Source: Gari tellinella (Eukaryota > Mollusca > Bivalvia > Cardiida > Psammobiidae). From it: 64,000 bases of DNA. Under the pieces are notes generated by a model. It worked only from the letters and a program-made list of their open reading frames with translations, searched no databases and was not told the origin of the DNA. The position numbers and the translations under genes were made by a program. Within the stretch, counting starts at the first letter, position 1. Each line of letters starts with the position of its first letter. Shown in pieces: positions 10,976 to 22,601 of this stretch. The stretch covers positions 59,913,848 through 59,977,847 of the forward strand of contig OV277871.1 of NCBI GenBank assembly GCA_922989275.2, given 5' to 3'.

Positions 10976-11284
10976 AATTATAAAAACATTATTTTAAGAG
11001 GGTAACACAATAAATGCAGGCAGCAAACTATTCTCCCGCGTGGCCCTCCCTTGTCAAACGATCAAGACCCTGGTGAGATGATGATTTACAATGTGGCTTC
11101 AACCTGTTTGCCTACTGTATAGGCCGTTTTTTTCACCTGACAGGGCGGAGCTAACCTTTGGCAAAGATACACAAAATTACTTTTGGTTTTAGGGGTGATA
11201 TGTATAGTTCCGTATTATATCGGTATCGTCCGATACTTTCAACATGGAGTGTACATCCATATCCACGTGAAAATGGTATAAAAA

Positions 11285-11530
11285 GTGTTTCCTCTCTACA
11301 ACAACACCTTATGGAAGACGAAAACTGTGTGCATTGTTCGACGGGAGTTGCTACAGGGAGGGAAAATTAAGACTTGGCTTACATTTGCAAATAGTTTGAA
11401 TCCAGATCAGACACCACGTAACGCGGCTATTGATCTGTATTCCAGCTATTTGTTAATCTCCATTACATTCCTTTTGTCAAAATGTCCACTTATATGAAAT
11501 GTTGAAAACAAACGACAGACGTCAACGGTA
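11285..11530 (+). mobile_element. Family C MITE, degenerate
   Basis: TTTCCTCTCTACAACAACAC at the left and TTTGAATCCAGATCAGACAC with GTAACGCGGC in the middle. The right end is lost. Confidence 0.6.
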
Positions 11531-11763
11531 AATTCCGATAATAAAAGAGCGTGCTGTCGCCCCGAAACTTGACATGCAATGGTCCGCATCGACACTCCAC
11601 CCTGACAGGTCAATAAAATCGGTCTATACATGTAGCACAATATTGTCTTATTTTGGCAGATGGGTGAGCTAAGTATTTTTACAAAAGAGTGACAGCAGAA
11701 TAGTTGTTTGGTTTCTTAGCGTCTGCAGTAAAACTAAGAGTACATTGCAATGGTTTCGTCTCA

Positions 11764-12256
11764 TACAGTGGAGCAGACGTTATTCTGTCCCGTTTAAACG
11801 CAAACGAAACACCAATACATTGCAATAAACGTAGAAAATGACAAAGGTATGACACTTCTGACTATTTATGTCAATGTGAGTAGCAAACAGTTTAAATCGT
11901 GATCAAACGCCGGGTTACCCGGCTTCTGATCGGGCTCTAAAGCCACCAAGATCATAAACAATAGTTAGAAATCACAAATCGTTTCCGTTTAGTTTGCGTT
12001 TACATGTAAACGGAAGCAATACAAAAACTGTAAAATAATAACAACAAAAATAATACTTATTTTGTTTTTTATAGTTTTGAAATAAATGTTCAATTTTTCT
12101 GAGTTGCCAACTCTTGTCACGTTTCTCGACGTATAATTAGGCTCGATACTGTTTCAATTAACAGGCGTCTAATCTGACTCCAAACTGTTTGCACTGAAAA
12201 TAGTAGTTTTAGCGTAAACGCGTTTTTTGGTAAAGAATAACGTTTTCTCCACTGTA
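11764..12256 (-). mobile_element. Family A MITE, interrupted
   Basis: Left part to about 11945 and right part from about 12150 each show family-A sequence; the DNA between is not recognised. It ends TTTTCTCCACTGTA, four bases from the next copy. Confidence 0.65.
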
Positions 12257-12259
12257 ACA

Positions 12260-12475
12260 TACAGCGGAGAAGATATTGTTCTTTTCCGTTTAAGCGAAAC
12301 GAAAACGCATTGCACTTTAGTGTAGAAAATAATTATATTTTGAAAATTTTAACTGTCCTTTGAATTCTAAGAGGCAAGTCATTTTGACATCTTATCTTGC
12401 TCCAAACTGTTTGGTTGGGAAAACATATATTTAGCGTAGACGCGTTTATTAGGGAGAAAGGTCTTCTACACTTTA
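12260..12475 (-). mobile_element. Family A MITE, eroded palindrome
   Basis: TACAGCGGAGAAG to CTTCTACACTTTA. Only the GCTCCAAACTGTTTGG arm remains. Confidence 0.72.
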
Positions 12476-12994
12476 ATAGTGAACGAGGACGGACAAGGTT
12501 CTATTTGGCTGTACAGAAAAGATTTAAAACGCGGAAGTCATAGTATAAAATGTAAAATAATATTAACATTTTCTTTTGAAAGCTCTGACGAGTTTTTGTC
12601 TCTTTGTTGCCAACCGTTTTCAGGTTTCTCGACGTCTGATTAGGCTCGAGACTGTTTCAAATCCACATGTGTGTTTAAGAACAAGCGTGTGCATTGGAAA
12701 TAAAATATTCTCCAATGCACATTGCTCCCTCCCTATGACGATTCCCACCCTATAATGATTCTCTCCTTACTACAGCGTTTGCCACTCTGTCCCAAACAAG
12801 ACAATTATGTCTAACACTTTCTTTGCAATATCGCCTGCTTAAAGATTGAAATTGTCGTCTGCTATGTTTTTTCCTCAAAGATACATACGTGTACATGTAT
12901 AAGTGAACATTTTGACAGAAGAAATACCGGTACCATGCCGAGGACAACCAGCGTCCTATAACAACTCACTCCTCTGCTACATGTATTATATCTA

Positions 12995-13162
12995 AAATCT
13001 CATTTTCAGCAAATTCACTAAAAATATATTTTTTGAAATTTCTAATTGTCCTTTTAAATCTAAAAGGACAGCAGTTTTGACTTGCTTCAAACTGTTTGTA
13101 TGGGAAAACATATTTTAGCGTAAACGCGTTTATTTGGAAAGAATATCGTATTCCCCACTGCA
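12995..13162 (-). mobile_element. Family A MITE, right half
   Basis: CTTCAAACTGTTTGTATGG, TTTTAGCGTAAACGCGTTTA and TTCCCCACTGCA. Confidence 0.6.
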
Positions 13163-13200
13163 TATCATTGAAAACATGCATCTGTCTTATAATGCATCGG

Positions 13201-13650
13201 CTGCTATGAGCTGACTGCTTTCTGTACTGTAGTGTTTACATGTTTATAATTAGTAACACACAGTATGATAGACAGCTACACTCAGTAAGGAGAAGTTATC
13301 ATTTGCCCCTCCCTAAATCCATCACTGCCAGGGTAGCGTGAGTTGCCACTGTAGGGCTGCTATGAGCTGACTGCTTTCTGTACTGTAGTGTTTACATGTT
13401 TATAATTAGTAACACACAGTATGATAGACAGCTACACTGAGTAGGGAGAAGTTAACATTAGCCCCTCCCTAATCCATCACTGCCAGGGTAGCGTGAGTTG
13501 CCACTGTAAGGCTGCTATGAGCTGACTGCTTTCTGTACTGTAGTGTTTACATGTTTATAATTACATGTAGTAACACACAGTATGATAGACAGCTACACTG
13601 AGTAAGGAGAAGTTATCATTAGCCCCTCCCTAAATCCATCGCTGCCACTT
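13201..13650. repeat. 155-bp tandem repeat, three units
   Basis: Units begin at 13201, 13357 and 13512 with CTGCTATGAGCTGACTGCTT. They are very similar; unit 3 has an insertion (ACATGTA) and is truncated. Confidence 0.93.
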
Positions 13651-13791
13651 TAAGGATGTAGATAATTCAGTTATAACGACACCAATTAGCCGCAGTCGAA
13701 AGAAGTCCCCCGAGATATAGATCCAAACGTTTAGCATCATAATAACATTTAACCTAGAAAGATTTACTGTTTGTGTGCCTTTGATATATAA

Positions 13792-14073
13792 TACAGTGGA
13801 GAAAACGTTATTCTTTCCTGATAAACGCGTTTACGCTAAAACTATTATTTCCAGTGCAAACAGTTTGGAGCCTGATCAGACGCCGGGTAACCCGGCGTCT
13901 GATCAGGCTCCAAACTGTTTGCCACTCAGATAAAAATGAAAAGTCAAAATTGTCAAAAAGATTAACATGAGTATTCGGAATTGGTGAAACGTTGTCATTT
14001 TCTACGTTTTATTGCAATGCGTTTGCGTTTCGTTTGCGTTAAAACGGGAAAGAATAACGATTCCTCCACTGTA
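13792..14073 (+). mobile_element. Family A MITE, best full-length reference copy
   Basis: 282 bases from TACAGTGGAGAAAACGTTAT to CGATTCCTCCACTGTA with TA on both sides. Left third: GATAAACGCGTTTACGCTAA. Perfect palindrome from GCAAACAGTTTGGAGCCTGA around GACGCCGGGTAACCCGGCGT. Right third: GCGTTTGCGTTTCGTTTGCG then AACGGGAAAGAATAACG. The ends are inverted over about 26 bases. No coding capacity, so a non-autonomous Tc1/mariner-like MITE. Confidence 0.95.
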
Positions 14074-14604
14074 TATGGATGCTCAATTCATCCCCCCCCC
14101 CCCCCCATGATTTCTCTGCATTTTTCAGTTGGGCAACGCTGTATATTTTGGGAAAATCTAGTTGTTGAAATAAAAAGTGTAATTTTTTATCTTGGCAATG
14201 ACGCAATTATAAGAGCCAAATTAGTGACCCTTCCCTTCAATCCATTTTGATTGGCTAACAGTTTTGAGCTTGATTTGACGGTGTGTCTCGAGGTGCCTGA
14301 TTTTCCTCAAAATTGTTTTCAATAGAAATAATTGTTTAGACCAAGCCTCATGTTTTGGGACGGAATCACGTCTCCCCCATTGTCAATTATTCCCCATGTG
14401 CTTGTATCAGTTTTCTATTATTGACTCCTTTTAAACTTGCACTACAGTTTTTCAATTGTGATTTAATACAAACTGAAATTAAGAAGGAGCGGCGATTAAA
14501 ATGAACAATTATTAGCTAGGCCCACAAATATTAAAACAGATTACTCTGAAGATTCTGTGGTACCCATATAATTACAATGCGCATGATAAATTGTATCTGT
14601 TAGT

Positions 14605-14800
14605 AGAGTCGAGAATGCGTTACTCTTTCCAAATATGCTGTAAACAATTACATGTAGTTCCGTTGCAAACAGTTTAGAGCTAGATCAGACGCCGGGTAAC
14701 CCGGCGTCTGATCATTATCGAAACTTACTTGAAATTCAGATGAAAATAAATCGTACATATTTCAAAGAAGCTCCATCTATTGTAATTCGTTGAATTAAGT
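14605..14800 (+). mobile_element. Family A MITE, partial
   Basis: GAGAATGCGTTACTCTTTCC, then a perfect tip GACGCCGGGTAACCCGGCGT; the right end is missing. Confidence 0.65.
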
Positions 14801-14864
14801 TTGTGCTAGTGAAAATTCAGAAACAATTTGCAGTACTTTATCAAGTTGCAAATTACTACATGGG

Positions 14865-15010
14865 TACAGTGAGTACATCCTTATTCTTTCCCATTAAAAG
14901 CGTTAACGCTAAAAGTATTATTTCTATAGCAAACAGTTTAGAGCCAGATATTGTCAGGGTAACGCGGCATCTGATCAGGCTCCAAATTGTTTGCCATTAA
15001 GAATCAATAA
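14865..15010 (+). mobile_element. Family A MITE, left half
   Basis: TACAGTGAGTACATCCTTAT, GCAAACAGTTTAGAGCCAGA and GGCTCCAAATTGTTTGCC; it stops after the palindrome. Confidence 0.68.
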
Positions 15011-15154
15011 AGATACAATATGTTGTCATTTTCTTTATTACTCTGTAATGGAACGAATGTCTTTTTTGTTGTACACTTGATGCACAAACGTTTACTCCGC
15101 ATAAGTTAGTCGACTGATATAAGAAAGAGCAGGGCTTACTCGAACAATGAGTGA

Positions 15155-15362
15155 TTAACCCTTATCATGCAGGTCGCAGTTTCACTTGTTTTTTTTTCAA
15201 ACAGTTTGGATCCAGATCAGACGTCGTGTTAGGCGGCGTCTGATCTGAATCCAAACTGTTTGACATCTTTTCATTAGGTTTCTTTAATACAAAAATATAT
15301 CAATCTAATTTAAACAAAATTCAATTTCAAAGCAGAAGACATTGCAGCAGGATAAGGGTTTC
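15155..15362. mobile_element. Family B-type MITE, TTAA side
   Basis: Begins TTAACCCTTATCATGC and ends GCAGGATAAGGGTTT (the last TTAA is mutated). The central palindrome has AAACAGTTTGGATCCAGATC around GGCGGCGTCTGATC. Confidence 0.72.
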
Positions 15363-15470
15363 AGCATAATTTATTACATACTGAACTTCAATTTAAAACG
15401 TTAAATGTTCTAGAATATCAGTAAACAATCAATGAAGGCATTTAGATAATGAAGTGTGCTGAAAACATGG

Positions 15471-15706
15471 TACAGTGGAAAAGGTGTTATTCTTTTCCAA
15501 TAAACGCGTTTATGCTAAACATAATTTTCCATTGCAAACAGTTTGGAGCCATTGCAGACGCCGAAGGTAACCCGGCGTCTGTTTGCCGCGAAGACGAAAT
15601 TAAAATGATCAGAATTGCCAATAAGTTGTCTGTTTACGCTCAAGTACATTGCGTTTGCGAGTTTTTGCGTTTAAATGGGAAAGAAAATATCGTCCTCTCC
15701 ATTGTA
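15471..15706 (+). mobile_element. Family A MITE
   Basis: TACAGTGGAAAAGG to CTCTCCATTGTA. The palindrome has lost its second outer arm. Confidence 0.82.
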
Positions 15707-15910
15707 TAATATTGAGGACATATTTTGATTATAGCTGTATCTGAAATATAATGGAGAAGACGTTTTTCTGTTCTGTTTATTGGTGTTTTCTTCTGATCTG
15801 TCAGAGTTATTTTTAGATTGGAACATTCTAAACATTTAAAAGGGATGATCACCGTACTCGTTGATTGTTGTACAGTCATCCAGGGAAAGCTGTATTTATT
15901 GTGCGTAATG

Positions 15911-16103
15911 TACAGAAGAGAAGGCATTATTATTTCCCGAATAAACGCGTACACAATGCACTCAACTGTAGAAAATTAATTTTATCTTTTTAATCTGGGT
16001 GGCAAACAGATGGAGCCTGATCAGACGCCGGGTTACAATTTGGTGAACTGCGTTTGCGTGTCGTTTGAGTTTAACCGGGAAGGACAGTGTCTTGTCTATT
16101 GTA
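15911..16103. mobile_element. Family A MITE, rearranged
   Basis: Left end in plus orientation (CGAATAAACGCG) joined to a minus-type interior (GTAGAAAATTAATTTTATCT). The right end TTGTCTATTGTA follows GTTTAACCGGGAAGG. It looks like a fusion of two copies. Confidence 0.55.
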
Positions 16104-16462
16104 ATTACGACAACGGTACAGTATAAAACAGGATGAAAGTGATGCATTAAACTGCTATGTATTGATAGCCATAGGGGCAGTAGAATGTTAGAACATGATA
16201 CCCATATATCAGATAGTTGCCTACTGGAGATAGAAAAGATCCTCACATTCATCTTGGATTAAAACATCTGCAGTAACCATATTCATGACTCTTGTTTTTA
16301 AATTTATCTAAAGGGCGAATAGTTTGTAGTCTGATCGACATAACAAACTATCATTTTGAGCCAGATCAGTTTTTCACTAGTTTGACAAAGAAATATTGTT
16401 TGTTAAATTTAATATGTTACTCCGCATCTAGATTGGCTTCAAATTGTTTCTATACATGTATG

Positions 16463-16699
16463 TACAGTGGATAAGGTGTTATTTTCCCTTGTTAACACAA
16501 AACGAAACGCAAATGAAATGTTTTAAGATATAGAAAACAGCCATTTCTTAAAACTGTTGACTATTGTTTTTAATCGGATTGGCATACAGATATACTCAAT
16601 AAATTTTGAAAGGTGTCTGATCAGGCTCCAAACTGTTTAAAAGACTATGTTTAAGTGTGAACGCGTTTATTGGGATATAATTATGTATTCTCTACTGTA
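16463..16699 (-). mobile_element. Family A MITE
   Basis: TACAGTGGATAAGG to TTCTCTACTGTA. One arm survives (GTCTGATCAGGCTCCAAACT). Confidence 0.78.
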
Positions 16700-16711
16700 C
16701 TTTATCTATAC

Positions 16712-16903
16712 TACAGTGAAGAAAGCTTTCCCGTTTAGACGCAAACGAAACGCAAACGCAAATCGCTTTAATGTTTTTGAGATTTCTAAACAATAAGTTT
16801 TAAATCTGAGTGTCATACAGTTTGGAGCCTACCGTTTGCAAAGGAAATAAAAGTTTAAGCGTAAAAGCGTTTATTGGTAAAGAATAACGTCTTCTCCACT
16901 GTA
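16712..16903 (-). mobile_element. Family A MITE, palindrome deleted
   Basis: TACAGTGAAGAAAG to TCTTCTCCACTGTA. The centre reads CAGTTTGGAGCCTACCGTTT, so both inner arms are missing. Confidence 0.8.
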
Positions 16904-17186
16904 CATGCACTATAGACAGGTTCTTGTATTAATGAAATGTCGTTTGGAATTCGCAAGTCTGCAACCTGTCTCTGCATTATCAGCGGCATTTCAATGATCG
17001 TTGACACTTAACACAGAATTGCACTTCAAATCCAAGTCTTTATTTCAATGAATTATAAACTATTGTATGCGGGTACATGTAAGCTTCTCTAAGGTTAATC
17101 AGTTGTTATTGATTTCAACCCGCATTATTGCCAATATATGTCTTCCATGTATAATGGAAACGATGTTATTCGTTCCCAATAAATGC

Positions 17187-17437
17187 TACAGTGGGAAAAA
17201 CATTATTATTTCCCGTTTAAACGCAAACGAAGCGCAAACGGATTGTAATAAAATATAGAAAATGACAACTTTTAGACAATCCAGACTATTTATGTTAATA
17301 TGAGTGGCAAACAGTTTGGACCCAGGTCAGATATCTGGTTACCAGAAATCTGACCTGGCTCCAAACTGTTTGCAAAGAAAATCATCGATTTAGCGTACAT
17401 GTAAAGGCGTTTATCGAAAAGTGTTTTCTCCACTGTA
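17187..17437 (-). mobile_element. Family A MITE with a re-sequenced palindrome
   Basis: TACAGTGGGAAAAAC to TTTTCTCCACTGTA. The stem tip is CCAGGTCAGATATCTGGTTA then CCAGAAATCTGACCTGG: both arms differ from the family consensus but still pair with each other. Confidence 0.88.
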
Positions 17438-17447
17438 AAACCTGTAT

Positions 17448-17530
17448 GCCCATTGTAAACAGTTTGGACCCATATCAGACGCCGAGTAACCGGGTGTTAG
17501 ATCAGACTCCATTTTCGGCATTAATATGAA
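17448..17530 (+). mobile_element. Family A MITE fragment
   Basis: CCATTGTAAACAGTTTGGAC then ATCAGACGCCGAGTAACCGG. No ends. Confidence 0.5.
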
Positions 17531-17734
17531 AATGAATCATAACATGTATCTGCTTTACATTTGTACGAATTGGTCGTGTTCTTTATTTTACAGCCATGCT
17601 TTTAAGTTTCGTTTCGTTTAATCCATTATCTTATATAATGTTTTCATGTAAAATCATGAGCTGAATGTAATAAAGAAATTGAAAAAGTTACATGTACTAT
17701 ATTTTGAAGACAGATACATGTACAAATGTTGCAA

Positions 17735-17935
17735 CTTCAAACAGATTGACAGTAAAGCAGAATGGTTAAGGTACATTCTGTTAACATGTAACTGTCGGAC
17801 TGCTTTAAACTTCCATCTGATAAGGTATAGAAACTATTTTTACGATGCATATGATTATAGAAAGAGGAATTATATTCATTAGCGGAGGAACAAATTAAAG
17901 ACATGAAAAGGCGCACCTATGAAGTAATGGATTAA
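17735..17935. mobile_element. Family F MITE fragment
   Basis: AGTAAAGCAGAATGGTTAAG...CTGCTTTAAAC and ATTAGCGGAGGAACAAATTA resemble family F interiors. Both ends are poor. Confidence 0.45.
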
Positions 17936-18231
17936 ACGAGGGGAAATTACGTCAGCACAGCCACAGGCCGTGCAATGAGTTGTACGCAGGAGTACGTGAG
18001 AGTGTTGCAAATGTCTTCAAACGTCAAGTATCATCACTGTATGGTTATATTCTGTGGCAGTTGTCGTCTGCTAATTATCTGAAATTATAACTTTTCCTAA
18101 ATGTCTTAAATGTGTATAACACTATAGGAGTAGAATATCAACACACTTGGATCCTGAGAAGACGCATATTCTATCTGAATTTAAACTGTTTGCACAAAAA
18201 ATCAAACTTTTGCTGTAAAAGTGCAAAGATA

Positions 18232-18481
18232 TACAGTGGAGGAAATGTTATTCCTTCCCGTTTAAACGCAAACGAAACGCAAACGCAAAACACTTAAATA
18301 TAGAAAAGTACAGCTTTTGAATAGTTCTGACAATTCATATTTATTTTAGTGGTAAACAGTTTGGAGCCTTGTCAGATGTCGGGTTGACCGGCGTCTGATC
18401 AGGCTCCACACTGTTTGCAATATAGATAATAGTTTTAGCGTAAACGCGTTTATTGGGAAAAATAACGTCTTTTTCACTGTA
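18232..18481 (-). mobile_element. Family A MITE
   Basis: TACAGTGGAGGAAATG to CTTTTTCACTGTA, 250 bases. The palindrome has small mismatches (GTCAGATGTCGGGTTGACCG). Confidence 0.88.
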
Positions 18482-18725
18482 CATCGTACATGTAAAACAT
18501 TGACGTAATCACTAGATGGACATATAAGACACTAACGCTGTCAATCTGCTAATAGTTGAATGCCAAGCATATCGAGCTAAAGACTAATCCAGCACTGGTT
18601 GAGTGAATGGTTGTTATTGTTGCTAGGAAGGTTTTACGTCCACTGGAAGCCATATATTGATGCATGCCTGCAAGCCTTGGTCAACATCAGTTCACTGTCG
18701 TTGGGGTGTATTGGATAAATACATT

Positions 18726-18982
18726 TAAAGTAAAGAATACATTATTCTTTCCCGTTTAAACGTAAACGAAACGCAAACGCAAACCGTTAAAATGTAGGAA
18801 ATTACCATTTGCTGACCTTTTTAGTTACGGTATTGCTTTTTAATATGAGTGGCAAATAGTTTGGAGCCTGATCAGACGCCGGGTTACCCGGCGTCTGATC
18901 TGGCTCCAAACTGTTTGCAATGTACATAATAGTGTTGGCGTAAACGCGTTTATTGGGAAAGAATAACGTTTTCTGCACTGTA
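18726..18982 (-). mobile_element. Family A MITE
   Basis: Left end TAAAGTAAAGAATACATTAT (mutated TIR), right end TTTTCTGCACTGTA. Perfect tip GACGCCGGGTTACCCGGCGT. Confidence 0.85.
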
Positions 18983-19377
18983 TATGTAGCAAAAGCTATA
19001 GTAAGAGTGATAAATAATAATATCTTATCTACTGTAAATGTGCTTGCGGGACGTTTGTTCAATAACAGGATTAGTGTTTGCATTCTAGACATTAGAAACA
19101 CTAACTTTAATATGTATGGCCAACAGCTGCTAGGACTTTATATTTGAATTCTTTTACATAAATATTACTGGAATACACTGGATGGAAAACATTTACAGTC
19201 ACTGAAGATATTTGCAGTCGTACTTCTAATACATGTAAGTTACATTATATCTTACATGTATCAAACATTAGAGAAGAGGTTATTCTTACTGCGTAAATGC
19301 AATTTAGTAAAATGTAGAACAATTTTATAAAAGGTTAAGTATTCGTTTTATGATGTGTGATAAAAAGTTATAATTTA

Positions 19378-19625
19378 CATATAAACGCAATTAAACGCAA
19401 ACACAGTGCAATAACAAGTAGAAAATGACAACATTTTGACATTTCTCACCATTATTTTGACATTTCTCACCATTATTTTGACATTTTTGACATTTCTCAC
19501 CATTATTTTGACATTTCTCACCATTATTTTGACATTTCTCACCATTATTTTGACATTTCTCACCATTATTTTTAATCTGAGTGGCAAACAGTTTGAAGCC
19601 TGATCACACGCCGGGTGAATCCGGT
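19378..19625 (-). mobile_element. Family A MITE, partial, carries the minisatellite
   Basis: TTAAACGCAAACACAGTGCA, then the 21-bp array, then GAGTGGCAAACAGTTTGAAG and GCCGGGTGAATCCGGTGTC. The right end is missing. Confidence 0.72.
19433..19571. repeat. 21-bp minisatellite inside a family-A MITE
   Basis: TTTTGACATTTCTCACCATT plus A repeated six times with one partial unit. The unit matches a segment present once in other copies (for example 41033-41055), so it expanded in place. Confidence 0.93.
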
Positions 19626-19756
19626 GTCTCATTTATTAATTCAGTAAGAATAACCACTTAGCCATGTCGTGTATTAACGTATTTTTTTGCAGTCGAGAAG
19701 ACGTAATTCCGTTTTGCTTGTACATTGTACTAAACCAATTACATGAATATTCATTG

Positions 19757-19870
19757 CAAATTGTATGGAGGTTACCCGGCGTCTGAACTGGCTCCAAGCT
19801 GTTTGAAATAGAAATAACAGTTTTAGAGTAAACGCGTTAATTGGGAAAGAATAACGTTTTTTCCACTGTA
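19757..19870 (-). mobile_element. Family A MITE, right half
   Basis: GTTACCCGGCGTCTGAACTG to GTTTTTTCCACTGTA. Confidence 0.68.
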
Positions 19871-20191
19871 TATAATAATTTTCTCTAACTCAGCAGATGA
19901 TATCTAAATGCAGGATGGAAGCAAACCAGAATGTTTTCTTTCAACCTGTTCGTAATATCTTCAAATCTAGAAACAGTCATTGGAGTAATGGACAAAGCGG
20001 AACAGAAAAGCTAATCGCCCTTGTACAGATCGTATATTAGTGTACAAAGCATACTGTACATATTAATTCGTATGTATTGATTTGTAAAGTGGATCTAATA
20101 TCACTTCACAGACAGCTATATAAATAATATGATAATCAAACAAAGTGTCCGAGAGAATTGTGCATCTACATTGGATTTACCACTTCACCGC

Positions 20192-20631
20192 TACAGTGGA
20201 GTTGTTATTCTTTCCCAATAAACGCGTGTACGCAACATATATTAATTTTAACCCGGCGTCTGGTCAGGCTCCAAACTGTTTTTCACTCAGATTTACATGA
20301 ATTAAAATAATGTAATGTTCTGCATTTAACCCTTTCACTCGCAATGAGGCTTTAAAGCGCGTTTGCAAACAGTTAGGATCATGATCAGACGCGGCTTCTG
20401 ATCAGGACCCGAACTGTTTGACACTCATTTTGAAATATCTTCAGTCATACTGCCTTATTTTTTAACCTTGAAACGACATTGCAGACAGCAAATTTTGAGC
20501 AGAGCCAATTAAACCGTGGAGGGGTAAATATCTCACGAAAATATTGAGAGTGAAAGGGTTAACTACAACGTAAATGTATATTGCGTTTCGTGTCCGTTTA
20601 TACGGATAAGAATGCCATTTTCTCTACTGTA
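20192..20631 (+). mobile_element. Family A MITE split by a family B MITE
   Basis: Left part from TACAGTGGAGTTG, right part TTGCGTTTCGTGTCCGTTTA to TCTCTACTGTA. Removing 20326-20562 less one TTAA rejoins the A sequence. Confidence 0.88.
20326..20562. mobile_element. Family B MITE, complete, nested in family A
   Basis: TTAACCCTTTCACTC at the left and GAGTGAAAGGGTTAA at the right, TTAA on both sides. The palindrome is partly eroded (CATGATCAGACGCGGCTTCT). It interrupts the family-A copy 20192-20631, whose halves continue on both sides. Confidence 0.9.
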
Positions 20632-20692
20632 TACATTGTATACATGTATGCGCTTACAGCTGCTTTGCTGGCGATCACAAACCAAGTACATG

Positions 20693-20943
20693 TACAGTGG
20701 AGAATCTGTTATTCTTTCCCAATAAAGGCGTTTACGCTAAAAACTATTATTTGCAGTGCAAACAGTTTGGAGCCAGATCAGACGCCGGGTAACCCGGCGT
20801 CTGATCAGGCTCCAAACTGTTTGCCACCAAGATAAACAAGAATTATCAGAATTGTCCAAAAGTTGTTCTTTTCTACGTTTTAGTGCTTTGCGTTTGCGTA
20901 CGTTTGCGTTTAAACGGGAAGGAATAACAGATTCTCCACTGTA
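20693..20943 (+). mobile_element. Family A MITE, A2 subfamily
   Basis: 251 bases. TIRs are TACAGTGGAGAATCTGTTAT and ATAACAGATTCTCCACTGTA; these inner TIR bases differ from the main form on both sides together. Perfect palindrome. Confidence 0.93.
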
Positions 20944-21235
20944 ACTCGGGGTACGATAAAAACTGAGGTTTGAACGAAGTTGTTTTGAAATATCTCAAGT
21001 CTGAGTTTAAGAAACCAATACAGCGGTATTCACAAGAATACAGCGATAAGTTGGACGTAGACACAGTGTATTTAGTAATAAGAAACCATGCCGCAAAGAA
21101 ACAACACCTTAGGATATTGCAATAAGTGTTAGCTAATTAATTAAAGTCTGCAGTGTTTACTTTTATTGACCCACTTTTACATCTGTTCCACGGACAAAAG
21201 GGATTACGATACATGTAAGTGTTATATGTAAAATG

Positions 21236-21336
21236 TACAGTGGAGAAGACGTTATTATTTCCCGTTGAAACGAAACGCAAATGCATCGCAACCAAATGAA
21301 GAAAATGCCAACTGTTTGAAAGTTCTGATTGTAACA
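21236..21336 (-). mobile_element. Family A MITE, left part
   Basis: TACAGTGGAGAAGACGTTAT and GTTGAAACGAAACGCAAATG; it stops before the palindrome. Confidence 0.65.
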
Positions 21337-21787
21337 TGTAATAATGTTTTCGCCATTGTAAAAGCAGGCGATCGCTTAAAAGAAGGAACCATAAAAGTTA
21401 AGCGATCATTTGAACTCACTTAAGCCGAACTTAACCGTATTTAAAAGTTAAAATACATGTATGTTCGCGTTAAGCGTACTCAAATTGTGGACTCTCAGAT
21501 GTACACATACGGGTAAGTCCAACAGACGATATTTCTAGTTTTTCTGTAGATGTTTTGAAGACATATTGCAACTTAACGCAGACCGCAAGTACAATGTATT
21601 ACAGTAAGCACCTATCGGAGAATGTTGCTGTTCTAAAATCCTGTATTAAACATTTGTCTGTATTAGGAGATTGCACTGCTTCATCAAAGGATGGTTACTT
21701 AACATTAGTATTTGAATGCAATACCAGAGAGTAACCTATATCGCGCATCAATGTCGAAACACATTTGGAACAAAAGCATCTGATCAT

Positions 21788-22351
21788 TACAGTGACGGAA
21801 ACGTTATCATATCCCGTTTAAATGCAAACGAAACGCAAACGCATATCGCTAAAATGTAGGAAATTATCCGGGTTTGTTTTTAAATGAATGAGCACGAATG
21901 TGAGATTCTATTTATCACGTGAATGACTTTGTTATTTGTGGTAGATTTTACACCAAAAGCGACGTTTATTTAAAGCAACATCATCGCAAATGACGTCATT
22001 TGGTACCCCATTCATAGAGCATAGGTTTGACCGACAGGTTTGGCCGGAAGCTAGTGGAATATGATTTTTACAGAGTGGCTGCATGCCACTCCCAGACAGC
22101 AGATTATGAGATAAACACATGTGACACCAAAGTCAGATAAAAATCTCTGAAGTAGAACATACCCGTATTTCAAAGCTAAACCGTGGCTTAGCCACTTAAA
22201 TGAGCCCGTCACCAGATGGCAAGCGATTTTAAAAATAGAGCCTGGCGTCTAATCTGGTTCAAAGCTGTTAGCACCGGAAATAATAATTTTAGCGTAAATA
22301 TTCATTATTCATTTATTGAGAAAGAATAACGTACATGTATTCTCTAATGTA
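21788..22351 (-). mobile_element. Family A MITE, probably interrupted
   Basis: Left part to about 21880 (TACAGTGACGGAAACG), right part from about 22232 (CTGGCGTCTAATCTGG) to TTCTCTAATGTA. About 350 unrecognised bases lie between. Confidence 0.5.
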
Positions 22352-22601
22352 CGTTTAATACTGCAAGCGGATAGTTCTAATATGATTTTATCCTGCATTA
22401 TTTTATATTTCATTGATTATTTGACGAACTTTAGTAATAACCGTTCTAAACGAAATATTTCTATTCGGATGAATAGTCGCTGCATTCGTACGAGACTTGG
22501 ACTTTAGAATTGCGAATTATTCCTCTTATCTGAAGCTATTACGGTAATGATATAGTGGATTATAGGACAACAATAGGACTAGATAATGTAGCATTTGTCT
22601 A

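Noticed and set aside
13201..13650. Regular repeats checked as a possible CRISPR array
   Set aside because: Units are about 155 bases with no short repeat and spacer pattern, and the DNA is animal.
19433..19571. 21-base repeats checked as a CRISPR-like array
   Set aside because: There are no spacers; the units are directly joined.
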